From Brevundimonas lutea (lineage in GTDB: Bacteria > Pseudomonadota > Alphaproteobacteria > Caulobacterales > Caulobacteraceae): a DNA stretch of 64,000 bases. Location: positions 248,001-312,000 of the forward strand of contig NZ_QUOQ01000003.1 in the NCBI RefSeq assembly GCF_003704105.1, given 5' to 3'. Position 1 is the first letter of the stretch. Each line of letters begins with the position of its first letter. Of the stretch, positions 48,387-56,413 are shown in pieces. The translations under genes and the position numbers were made by a program. The notes beneath the pieces are model-generated. The model did not search any database. It saw only the letters and a list, made by a program, of their open reading frames with translations, and was not told the origin of the DNA.

Positions 48387-48830
48387 ATGGGCGCTGTTGA
48401 AATTCTTGGGTCGGCGGGCTGGCTGATCACCGCCGCCCGCTACGTCGCCGCCGGTCTGGAGCTGGCGGGCGTGGCGGTCATCCTGGTCTCGGTGATCGCG
48501 GCCGGCGCCGGCTACATCCGCACCGGCGTCGCCGGCGATTGGGCGGCCGCCTATGACAAGTGCCGGGCGAACCTGGGCCGCGGCATCCTCCTGGGCCTGG
48601 AACTGCTGGTCGGCGCCGACATCATCGCCACCGTCACCGCGCCCCTGACCTTCGAAAGCGTCGGCCTGCTGGCCGTGGTGGTGTTGATCCGGACCTTCCT
48701 CAGCTTCGCCCTGGAGACCGAGATCGAAGGCCAATGGCCGTGGGACCGGCGCTCCGCCGAGCGAAGCCACCCCGAGCCGGACGCCAAGCCGACGCGCGCA
48801 CCCCGTCGCAAGGCGCCCTCCCCTCGCTGA
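48387..48830 (+). CDS. DUF1622 membrane protein
   Basis: A 147-residue inner-membrane protein with three helices (ITAARYVAAGLELAGVAVIL; NLGRGILLGLELLVGADIIA; SVGLLAVVVLIRTFLSFALE) and a basic Pro/Arg-rich cytoplasmic tail. The LGLELLVGADIIATV and LIRTFLSF pattern matches DUF1622, whose role is unknown. It lies between smpB and rnr on the same strand. Confidence 0.82.
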   Translation: MGAVEILGSAGWLITAARYVAAGLELAGVAVILVSVIAAGAGYIRTGVAGDWAAAYDKCRANLGRGILLGLELLVGADIIATVTAPLTFESVGLLAVVVLIRTFLSFALETEIEGQWPWDRRSAERSHPEPDAKPTRAPRRKAPSPR

Positions 48831-48873
48831 CCGCCCGGTTTTCCCGCACCCGACTCAGGCGTTAGAGTGATCC

Positions 48874-51234
48874 ATGAGCCGCCCTCCTCGCCGCCCCGCC
48901 AAGACCCGCGCCCAAGGCCTCCCCGACAAGGACACGCTCGTCCGCTTCCTGGCGGAGGCCGGCGAAGCGGAGAAGGCCGACATCGCCCGCGCCTTCGGCC
49001 TGAAGGGCGCCGAGCGTCGGCAACTGCGCGAAATGCTGCGTGAGCTGGAGGCGGAGGGCCGTCTCGGCAAGCGCGGCCGCAAGGGCTTCGCCGAGGCCGG
49101 CGCCCTGCCGCCCGTGGGCGTGGCCGACGTGGTGGAAAAAGACGTCGACGGCGATCTGTTCGTCAGGCTGGCCAAGGGGGGCGACGACGCGCCCAAGGCC
49201 CTGCTGCTGCCCGACCGCGACGCGAAGTCCGGCCCAGCCCCCGGCGTCGGCGACCGACTGCTGGTCAAATTCGAACAACAGGACAGCGACTGGACCGCGC
49301 GCATCGTCAAACGTCTGGGCCAGAGCGCCCACAAGGTGCTGGGCGTGGTGCGCAAGGGCGGCCGCGAGACCCGGGTCGAGCCGGTCGATCGCCGCTCCAA
49401 GGATGTTCTGGTCATCGATCGCGATGCGGCCGGGCCCCTGCGCGACGGCGATCTGGTTGTGGCCACCATACTGCCGGGCGCCCATCGCTATGGCCCCAAA
49501 CCCGGCAAGGTGCTGGAGATCGTCGGGCGCGAGGACGATCCCCGCGCGGCGTCCCTGCTGGCCATCCACGCCCACGGGGTCCCGACCGGCTTTTCCGAAA
49601 CGGTCGACGCCGAGGCCGAGGACCAGGAACTGCCGACCCTGAAGGGCCGCGAGGACCTGCGCGACATTCCCTTCATCACCATCGATCCGATGGACGCCCG
49701 CGACCACGACGACGCCGTCTATGCCCAGCGCGACGACGATCCCAACAACGAGGGCGGCTGGATCGTCTGGGTCGCCATCGCGGATGTCGCCGCCTATGTC
49801 CGCCCCGGCACCGCCCTGGATCGCGAGGCGCGCAACAAGGGCAATTCGACCTACTTCCCGGACCGGGTCGAGCCGATGCTGCCCGAGCGGCTGTCCAACG
49901 GCCTGTGCAGCCTGAAGCAGGGTGAGAACCGCGCCTGCCTGGCCGTGCGCATGGTGTTCACCAGGGACGGCAGGAAGCTGTCACACCGCTTCGCGCGGGG
50001 CCTGATGCGCTCCCACGCCAAGCTGGCCTATGAGCAGGCCCAGGCCGCCATCGACGGTCCGCACTCGGAGCTGTGGACCGAGGACGTCGCCGAGCTGACC
50101 GGCCCGCTGATGGAGCCGATCCTCTATCCGCTGTGGAACGCCTACCGCGCCATGCTGAAGGGCCGGCAGAAGCGCAGTCCGCTGTCGATCGAAAGCATGG
50201 AGCGCCGCATCCGCTTCAACGAGGCCGGAGAGATCGTTTCGATCGAGCCGCGCCAGTCGCTGGAGGCCCATCGCCTGATCGAGGAGATGATGATCCAGGC
50301 CAATGTGGCGGCGGCCGAGACCCTGGAGCAGAAGAAGACGCCGCTGATCTATCGCGTCCACGACACGCCCAGCCAGGAGAAGCTGTTCAACCTGTCGGAC
50401 TTCCTGCACGGCCTCGGCAAGCCCTGGGCCAAGGGGCAGCCGGCGACCACCGACCGCTTCAACCGCCTGCTCGAGGAGACCCGCGACACCGAGCACGCCG
50501 AGGTGGTCAATGAGGTGGTGCTGCGCAGCCAGATGCAGGCCATCTATTCGCCCGACAACATCGGCCATTTCGGTCTGAACCTGGACCGCTACGCCCATTT
50601 CACCTCGCCGATCCGCCGCTATGCCGACCTGATCGTGCATCGGGGCCTGATCCGGGCGCTGAAGCTGGGCGACGATGGCCTGACCGATCGCGAGATCGCC
50701 GAACTGCCGGCGATCGCCGAGCATGTGGTGATGACCGAGCGGCGCTCCATGGCCGCCGAGCGCGACGCCACCGATCGCTACGTCGCCGCCTTCCTGGAGG
50801 ATCGGGTCGGCGCCACCTTCCAGGGGCGCATCACCGGCGTGACGCGCTTTGGCCTGTTCGTGCGGCTGAGCGAGACGGGCGCCGATGGCCTGGTCCCCAT
50901 CTCCTCGCTCGGCGACGAGTATTTCCGCCACGACGACCGGCTGCACGCCCTGGTCGGCGAGCGTTCGGGCCGCCGCTGGCCGCTGGGCAAGGTGGTCGAG
51001 GTGCGGCTGCGCGAAGCCACCCCGATCACCGGCGGCCTGGTGCTGGAGATGCTGTCCGAGCCCGACCCGATGGACCCCAAGGCCCCCGCGCCGCGCCTGG
51101 GCGTGCGGGCGCGATCTCCGGGCGGCGACGGCTATCCCAAGCGGGGCGCCAACCGCCCCGGCGGCCCCAAGCCTCCCAAGGGCGGCCGTCCGTCCGGCGG
51201 ACTGAAGGGCGTCCGCAAGGGCAAGCGCCGCTAG
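48874..51234 (+). CDS. rnr: Ribonuclease R
   Basis: A processive 3'-5' exoribonuclease for structured RNA and for trans-translation targets, fitting the nearby smpB. The 786-residue product has an N-terminal winged-helix domain (ADIARAFGLKGAERRQLREM), cold-shock domains, the RNB catalytic domain with metal-binding TIDPMDARDHDDAVYA, HFTSPIRRYADLIVHRGLIR, a C-terminal S1 domain (FQGRITGVTRFGLFVRLSET) and a Lys/Arg/Gly-rich tail. The tail overlaps the next start by one base. Confidence 0.96.
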   Translation: MSRPPRRPAKTRAQGLPDKDTLVRFLAEAGEAEKADIARAFGLKGAERRQLREMLRELEAEGRLGKRGRKGFAEAGALPPVGVADVVEKDVDGDLFVRLAKGGDDAPKALLLPDRDAKSGPAPGVGDRLLVKFEQQDSDWTARIVKRLGQSAHKVLGVVRKGGRETRVEPVDRRSKDVLVIDRDAAGPLRDGDLVVATILPGAHRYGPKPGKVLEIVGREDDPRAASLLAIHAHGVPTGFSETVDAEAEDQELPTLKGREDLRDIPFITIDPMDARDHDDAVYAQRDDDPNNEGGWIVWVAIADVAAYVRPGTALDREARNKGNSTYFPDRVEPMLPERLSNGLCSLKQGENRACLAVRMVFTRDGRKLSHRFARGLMRSHAKLAYEQAQAAIDGPHSELWTEDVAELTGPLMEPILYPLWNAYRAMLKGRQKRSPLSIESMERRIRFNEAGEIVSIEPRQSLEAHRLIEEMMIQANVAAAETLEQKKTPLIYRVHDTPSQEKLFNLSDFLHGLGKPWAKGQPATTDRFNRLLEETRDTEHAEVVNEVVLRSQMQAIYSPDNIGHFGLNLDRYAHFTSPIRRYADLIVHRGLIRALKLGDDGLTDREIAELPAIAEHVVMTERRSMAAERDATDRYVAAFLEDRVGATFQGRITGVTRFGLFVRLSETGADGLVPISSLGDEYFRHDDRLHALVGERSGRRWPLGKVVEVRLREATPITGGLVLEMLSEPDPMDPKAPAPRLGVRARSPGGDGYPKRGANRPGGPKPPKGGRPSGGLKGVRKGKRR

Positions 51235-51932
51235 TGGAGCCTTTCGATCCCCAGCGGGACCTGGCTGATGCGCCCCGCACCGACAGCCGCCAGCGGCCCA
51301 AGGACGCCGCCACCCTGATCCTGACACGCGGCGGACAGCGGCCCGAAGTGCTGATGGGCCGCCGCGCCCCCGGCCACGTGTTCATGGCCGAGCGCTGGGT
51401 GTTTCCGGGCGGCCGGATCGAGCGCGGCGACTTCACCGCCGCCGCCGCGGACGACCTCGACGACGATACAGCTCAGGCGCTGAACCGCGAGGTGGATGGC
51501 CGCCGCGCCCGAGCCCTGGCCCTGGCCGCCGTTCGCGAGACCTGGGAAGAGACCGGCCTCATGCTGGCCAGTCCGGCGCCTATCGCTTCAGTAGCCGGTC
51601 CGTGGCGTGGTTTCCGGGCCGCCGGAGCCCTGCCGACCCTGGCGCCGCTGGATTACATCGCCCGCGCCATCACCCCGCCCGGCCGCACCCGCCGCTTCGA
51701 TGCGCGCTTCTTCATGGCGCCCGCCGAGGCCCTGCTGCATCCGGACCCGACAGCCGGATCCGGCGAACTGGACGAGATCGCCTGGCTGCCGCTCGAAGAC
51801 GCCAGAGCCCTTGACCTGCCGGCGATCACGCGCTTCGTCCTGGGCGAGGTCGCCGAACGCCTATCGGGCACATCGCCAGACCGGCCCTTCGTGCGGATGG
51901 TGCGCGGCAGGCATGTGATGGAGCGCGGCTAG
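51234..51932 (+). CDS. NUDIX hydrolase (NUDT19-like, extended Nudix box)
   Basis: A 232-residue NUDIX-fold hydrolase. VFPGGRIERGD starts the Nudix box and ALAAVRETWEETGLML ends it, but about 35 residues separate the two where the classical box has 7, as in NUDT19/RP2p-type members that act on CoA derivatives. The start is GTG at 51234, sharing one base with the rnr stop. The stop overlaps the convergent small gene's stop in CTAG. Confidence 0.8.
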   Translation: MEPFDPQRDLADAPRTDSRQRPKDAATLILTRGGQRPEVLMGRRAPGHVFMAERWVFPGGRIERGDFTAAAADDLDDDTAQALNREVDGRRARALALAAVRETWEETGLMLASPAPIASVAGPWRGFRAAGALPTLAPLDYIARAITPPGRTRRFDARFFMAPAEALLHPDPTAGSGELDEIAWLPLEDARALDLPAITRFVLGEVAERLSGTSPDRPFVRMVRGRHVMERG

Positions 51933-52117
51933 GCGTCTTCGGGTCGGTCCCGCCTGGCGCCGTCCAGGGCCCGATCCACGGCCTCACGCTCGGCGTCTGT
52001 CGCCCGCTGGGCGGTCTTGCTGCGGCCATGGGCGGCACGCGCCTCGGCGGCCCGGGCCCTGGCCTCGACGCGGTCCCGCGTCTTTCTCGCCTGCCTGAGA
52101 TTGACGATCTCGCCCAT
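51929..52117 (-). CDS. DUF4169 small basic protein
   Basis: A 62-residue highly charged, helical protein starting MGEIVNLRQARKTRDRVEAR, with ARAAHGRSKTAQRATDAERE and ending LDGARRDRPEDA. The EIVNLRQARK opening is diagnostic of DUF4169, widespread in alphaproteobacteria and of unknown role. Its TAG overlaps the NUDIX stop. A tRNA-Thr gene lies immediately upstream on the same strand. Confidence 0.8.
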   Translation of the reverse strand: MGEIVNLRQARKTRDRVEARARAAEARAAHGRSKTAQRATDAEREAVDRALDGARRDRPEDA

Positions 52118-52135
52118 GCGTCGCCCGCCTGGAGG

Positions 52136-52211
52136 TGGTGCCGGTTGCAGGAATCGAACCCGCGACCTTCGGTTTACAAAACCGCTGCTCTACCAGCTGA
52201 GCTAAACCGGC
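52136..52211 (-). tRNA. tRNA-Thr (anticodon TGT)
   Basis: On the minus strand a 76-nt tRNA folds cleanly: acceptor GCCGGTT pairs with AACCGGC, the D-arm has AGCTCAGCTGGTAGAGC, the anticodon stem GGTTT/AAACC encloses TGT, and the T-arm has GGTTCGATTCC. The 3' CCA is encoded. It reads ACA codons. Confidence 0.95.
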
Positions 52212-52366
52212 GTCCCGAGGCTTATGGCGAGGATGATCGACGCGGGCAAGCGGCTGCTGAGCGTCGCAGGGAACCCCTTTCCCCTATGTCCGCTATCCGA
52301 CGCGGGCAGGGTCCGGAGTTTGGGACGGCTCGCGTTTTTCCCCAAGCGTCCATCGTGAGCCTTTCC

Positions 52367-52723
52367 ATGTCGCTGACCGGGCCGACCATCGCGCCGATCC
52401 TGCTGCTGATCTGCTCGAACATCTTCATGACCTTCGCCTGGTACGGGCATCTCAAGTTCGAGAATCGCGCCCTGTGGGTCGTGGTCCTGGCCAGTTGGGG
52501 CATCGCCTTCTTCGAATACTGGTTCGCCGTGCCCGCCAATCGCATTGGGCATCAGGTCTATTCCGCGGCCGAGCTGAAGACGATGCAGGAGGTGATCACC
52601 CTGGTGGTCTTCGCGGCCTTCTCGGTTCTGTACCTGGGTGAAAAACTGACGCTGAACCACGGCGTCGGCTTTCTGCTGATCGCGGGCGGCGCCTGGTTCA
52701 TCTTCAAAGGGCCGATCGGATGA
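52367..52723 (+). CDS. DUF486 (DMT-like) small membrane protein
   Basis: A 118-residue protein with four membrane helices: PTIAPILLLICSNIFMTFAW, LWVVVLASWGIAFFEYWFAV, MQEVITLVVFAAFSVLYLGE and HGVGFLLIAGGAWFIFKGPI. The length and the WYGHLKF and EYWFAVPANRIG segments fit DUF486 proteins of the drug/metabolite-transporter superfamily. Start ATG at 52367; GTG at 52355 is in frame. It overlaps the MFS gene as ATGA. Confidence 0.85.
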   Translation: MSLTGPTIAPILLLICSNIFMTFAWYGHLKFENRALWVVVLASWGIAFFEYWFAVPANRIGHQVYSAAELKTMQEVITLVVFAAFSVLYLGEKLTLNHGVGFLLIAGGAWFIFKGPIG

Positions 52724-53958
52724 ACCCGCCCTCGGCGTCGTCGCGCTCGCTCAAGGCGCTGAGCGCCGTCAACTTCTTCCTGGCGGACGTCCGCGATGGC
52801 CTGGGCCCCTTCCTTGGGGTCTATCTGGTGGCTCAGGGGTGGAGCCCGGACCACATCGGCTATGTTTTCACCCTGTCCAGCCTGGCCGCCATGGCGGCGA
52901 CGGGGCCGGCGGGCGCCTGGGTCGATCGGACCCGCGCTAAGCGCATGTTCCTCAGCGTCTGCGCCTTCATCGTCGCCGTCGGCGCCGCGACGGTGCTGAT
53001 CTCCAGCGCCTTTCCCGTGATCACGGCGGCCCAGGTCGCCATGGGCGCGGCGGGCGCGGCGATCGCCCCGGCGATCGCCGGCATCACCCTGGGGCTGGTC
53101 GGCCAGACGCGCCTGGCCGGCCGCATCGGCCGAAACCAGGCCTGGAACCACGGCGGCAATGTCGTCGGCGCCGCGCTCGGGGGACTGCTCGGGTTTCAGT
53201 TCGGCATCGCGGCCATCGTCGGACTGACGGTGCTGTTCGCCCTGCTGTCGATGATCTTCGCGCAGGTCATTCGCGGCGACGAGATCGATCACGCCCAGGC
53301 GCGCGGCTCCGACAAGGACTCCGCCGCCGGCCCTTCGGGCTGGACCACCCTGGTGTCATCCCGTCCGCTGATGATCTTCGCCGTGGTCATCTTCCTGTTC
53401 CACCTGGGCAACGCGGCCATGCTGCCGCTGCTCAGCCAGGCCGCGACCTCGCGACAGCTGGTCAATCCCGAGCTGTTCGCCGCCCTCACCATCATCATCG
53501 CCCAGCTCACGATGATCGGCATGGCCTTGCTCGCGGCCCGTCTGGCGGAGTCCCGGGGCTACTGGATCGTCCTGGTGCTGGCGCTGGGAGTTCTGCCCGT
53601 GCGCGGCCTGATCGCGGGCTTCTGGGACGATCCCTGGGCCATCGTGCCGGTTCAGGTGCTCGACGGCGTAGGGGCCGGATTGATCGGGGTGGCGACCCCC
53701 GGTCTGATCGCGCGCATCCTCGCGGGAACCGGACACATCAACGCCGGCTATGGGGCGGTCGAGACCGGACACCGCATCGGCGCGGCGCTCAGCGCCACCC
53801 TGGCCGGTCTGGTCGCGGCGCGCCTGGGCTATGGCGAGGCGTTCCTCGCGCTGGCCGGCGTGGCCGTGCTGGCCCTGCTCATCTGGCTGGTCGCGACGCC
53901 CCTGATGCGTGACGCCTGCGCCATCCGCCCCGCGACCGAGGAACCACGAGAGGCCTAG
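52720..53958 (+). CDS. MFS transporter
   Basis: A 412-residue inner-membrane protein with about 12 helices. The N-terminus has SLKALSAVNFFLADVRDGLG, and the loop after TM2/3 carries GAWVDRTRAKR, the MFS A-motif region. It resembles the family annotated as multidrug or sugar-type MFS permeases; the substrate is not inferable. It is translationally coupled to the DUF486 gene. Its TAG overlaps the HIT gene's stop in CTAG. Confidence 0.88.
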   Translation: MNPPSASSRSLKALSAVNFFLADVRDGLGPFLGVYLVAQGWSPDHIGYVFTLSSLAAMAATGPAGAWVDRTRAKRMFLSVCAFIVAVGAATVLISSAFPVITAAQVAMGAAGAAIAPAIAGITLGLVGQTRLAGRIGRNQAWNHGGNVVGAALGGLLGFQFGIAAIVGLTVLFALLSMIFAQVIRGDEIDHAQARGSDKDSAAGPSGWTTLVSSRPLMIFAVVIFLFHLGNAAMLPLLSQAATSRQLVNPELFAALTIIIAQLTMIGMALLAARLAESRGYWIVLVLALGVLPVRGLIAGFWDDPWAIVPVQVLDGVGAGLIGVATPGLIARILAGTGHINAGYGAVETGHRIGAALSATLAGLVAARLGYGEAFLALAGVAVLALLIWLVATPLMRDACAIRPATEEPREA

Positions 53959-54392
53959 CCCATCGCCGCCCGGATGCGCTCGGCCAGGGGCTGAAGCTGC
54001 TCGGGGGTCGCCATGGGGGCGTGACCGTGGCCCTTCAGCGGGCGATCGGCCCAGCGGGGGACGACATGGAAATGCAGATGGAAGATGGTTTGGCCGCCCG
54101 CCTCCCCGTTGAACTGGCTGATCGTGACGCCATCGGGCTTCAGCGCCTTTTCGACACCGATGGCCACGCGCCGCACGACCTCCGTCACGCGCGCGAGCTC
54201 ATCCGCCTCGATCTCGAGAATGTTTCGCGCGGTCGACCCCTTGGCGACCACCAGCACGTGACCCTCCGACTGGGGAAACACGTCCATGAAGGCCAGGACG
54301 TGGTCGTCCTCCCACACCTTGGTGGCCGGAATTTCGCCGCGCAGGATCCTGGCGAAGACGTTGTCGGGGTCATAAGCGCCGTGCAGGCTCAT
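53955..54392 (-). CDS. HIT-family nucleotide hydrolase
   Basis: A 145-residue histidine-triad protein: NVFARILRGEIPATKVWEDD, FMDVFPQSEGHVLVVAKGS and the HxHxH triad in IFHLHFHVVPRW. It probably hydrolyses adenosine nucleoside phosphoramidates or related adenylates. It is convergent with the MFS gene and upstream of nothing obvious on its strand. Confidence 0.9.
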   Translation of the reverse strand: MSLHGAYDPDNVFARILRGEIPATKVWEDDHVLAFMDVFPQSEGHVLVVAKGSTARNILEIEADELARVTEVVRRVAIGVEKALKPDGVTISQFNGEAGGQTIFHLHFHVVPRWADRPLKGHGHAPMATPEQLQPLAERIRAAMG

Positions 54393-54459
54393 CGTCGAAT
54401 CCGGTCAGCGAAGGGCGGGCCATCATCGGCGCCGGACATCGGCCCGGCAAGCTTGACCG

Positions 54460-55248
54460 TCAGCCGGGCTTCCGGAACCGATAGACGAATTGGTCCGTCC
54501 GCCCCCGGATCGCCTCGTCGAACACATTGATCGTCCGGTCGTCGTCGGGATTGGCCAAGGCATTGGTCTCGCCATCGAACACGAAACCGGCCGCCTCGAC
54601 CTGGCGGCGCACTTCGGCGCCCTCGATCCGGTGCAAGGTCGAGGCCTCGGTCGCGCCCGTGCCTGGCCGCCCGGAATGGTCGATGATCACATACAGCCCG
54701 CCGGGCTTCAGCGCCGCGAAGGCCGCCCGGTTCATCGCCGCCACATCGACCTCGAAGCGCGGCATGGTGAAGTCGTGATACTCCTGGGCCGTGAAGACCA
54801 CGTCCAGCGGCCGGTCGAAGGTCATCGTCTCCAGTCGCGTCGTCACCCGGCTGACGTTCGGATAGGCGCCGGCCAGGGTGTCGGCTAGGGCGTCCTCGCG
54901 CTCGGCCGTTCGGGTCGGCACCACGGCGTAGACGTGGCCGCTGGGGCCGACGACACGGGCGAACAGCCGGGTGAAATAGCCCTCTTCCGGCCGGATATCG
55001 GCGATGACGGAACCGGAACTGATGCCGATGAAGGCCAGCATCTCATCGGGGCGCCGCAACGGATCGCGCGCCACCTCATCGGCTGGTCGCAGCGGATCGG
55101 TGATGGCCATCTGGCGCAGGCCATAGGTCGGGTCGGTGTTACCCGGCCGCATCTGCGAATGGGTTCGCAGCGGCTCGTCCGCGACGCCGGTGGGGGCGCA
55201 GCCGGCCAGGATCAGGGCGGCGCTCAGCAGCAACAGCGATTTCGACAT
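54460..55248 (-). CDS. Lipoprotein with class-I methyltransferase-like fold
   Basis: A 262-residue product with signal peptide MSKSLLLLSAALILAGCAPT and lipobox LAGC, so it should be membrane-anchored outside the cytoplasm. The mature part resembles SAM methyltransferases: SGSVIADIRPEEGYFTRLFA stands where motif I (VLDxGxGxG) belongs, and LDVVFTAQEYHDF and ALKPGGLYVIIDHSGRPGT match later motifs. The glycine-rich loop is eroded, and SAM is not known in the periplasm, so it may no longer methylate. It lies just downstream of the valine operon. Confidence 0.8.
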   Translation of the reverse strand: MSKSLLLLSAALILAGCAPTGVADEPLRTHSQMRPGNTDPTYGLRQMAITDPLRPADEVARDPLRRPDEMLAFIGISSGSVIADIRPEEGYFTRLFARVVGPSGHVYAVVPTRTAEREDALADTLAGAYPNVSRVTTRLETMTFDRPLDVVFTAQEYHDFTMPRFEVDVAAMNRAAFAALKPGGLYVIIDHSGRPGTGATEASTLHRIEGAEVRRQVEAAGFVFDGETNALANPDDDRTINVFDEAIRGRTDQFVYRFRKPG

Positions 55249-55306
55249 GACGGACTCCCGGTTCGGCCGGACTGTCGCGCCGAAGCGGAGCGCGTGGCAA
55301 GCGGTG

Positions 55307-56353
55307 TTAGTCGATCGGCCGCCACGCCTCTCCGTCGGGCAAGGGGGCGAACAGCCGGTCCAGTTCGGCGTCCGTCACCTCTTCCAGCCGGGCCGGCTTC
55401 CAGTTCGGCGTGTTGTCCTTGTCCAGAATTACGGCGCGGACGCCCTCTTGGAAGTCATGGGTCTGCACCACCCTGCCCCCCAGGGCGTATTCCATCGCCA
55501 TGTTCTCGGCGAAGGTTTCCAGCGTAGCCCCTTTCCGAAGCTGTCGCAGCGTGACCTTCAGAGACTGCGGCGACTTGGTGCGTAGAATCGAGAGCTGCTT
55601 GTCGGCCCACTCCGAGCCTTCGGCCTCCAGGGCCGCCACGATCGCCTCCATCCTGTCATGGGCGAAGACCCGGTCGATGGTCTCCAGATGCGGCTCCACC
55701 GTCCCCTCGCCCGGATCGGCAGCCAGGTTGTCGGCGATGTCGATCGGATAGGCCGGGTCGGTCTTGAGGATGCTTCTGAACGCCTCGATGGCGTCGCCCG
55801 GCAGGAAGTGGGTGTGGATGCCCAGCGCCACCGTGTCCGCCGCCTTCAGTCGTGCGCCGGTCAGGGCGATCCACGTCCCGACCTCACCCTCCAGCCGGGG
55901 CAGGAACCAGCCGCCGCCCACGTCGGGAAACAGGCCGATGCCCGTCTCGGGCATGGCGTAGGTGGTCCGCTCGGTGGCGATCCGCACATCGGCCGGCTCG
56001 CTGATGCCGACACCGCCGCCCATGACGATGCCGTCGGCAATGGCCGTCACCGGCTTGGGATAATCGAACAGCAGGGCGTTCAGCTTGTACTCCGCGTCGA
56101 AGAAGGCCCGGGCATCCGACCCATCCCCCGCCCCGCTCTCGGCGATCATGCGGATGTCGCCCCCGGCGCAGAACCCGCGTTCGCCCGCGTGGTCGATCAG
56201 CACGGACTTCACCGCATCGTCGCCCCGCCAGGCCAGCAGCGCTTCGGTCATGGCCAGGCACATCGGCCGGTTCAGGGCGTGCAGCGCCTTGGGCCGATTC
56301 AGGGTCAGACGGCCGACGCCGCCCTCGACTCGCGCGAGGATCTCTTCAGTCAT
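55307..56353 (-). CDS. 3-hydroxyisobutyryl-CoA hydrolase (HIBCH)
   Basis: A crotonase-fold enzyme that removes CoA from 3-hydroxyisobutyryl-CoA in valine catabolism. The 348-residue length and signatures fit HIBCH rather than plain enoyl-CoA hydratase: ERGFCAGGDIRMIAESGAGD, DGIVMGGGVGISEPADVRIA (Glu), and PETGIGLFPDVGGGWFLPRL (Asp). It lies 60 bases downstream of the halogenase-family gene and is the last gene of that string. Confidence 0.88.
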   Translation of the reverse strand: MTEEILARVEGGVGRLTLNRPKALHALNRPMCLAMTEALLAWRGDDAVKSVLIDHAGERGFCAGGDIRMIAESGAGDGSDARAFFDAEYKLNALLFDYPKPVTAIADGIVMGGGVGISEPADVRIATERTTYAMPETGIGLFPDVGGGWFLPRLEGEVGTWIALTGARLKAADTVALGIHTHFLPGDAIEAFRSILKTDPAYPIDIADNLAADPGEGTVEPHLETIDRVFAHDRMEAIVAALEAEGSEWADKQLSILRTKSPQSLKVTLRQLRKGATLETFAENMAMEYALGGRVVQTHDFQEGVRAVILDKDNTPNWKPARLEEVTDAELDRLFAPLPDGEAWRPID

Positions 56354-56413
56354 GGCGGGGTTGCTAGCCGGGCGAACCGGCCGCGTCCACGGCCGGCGGG
56401 CCTTCCAATCCTG

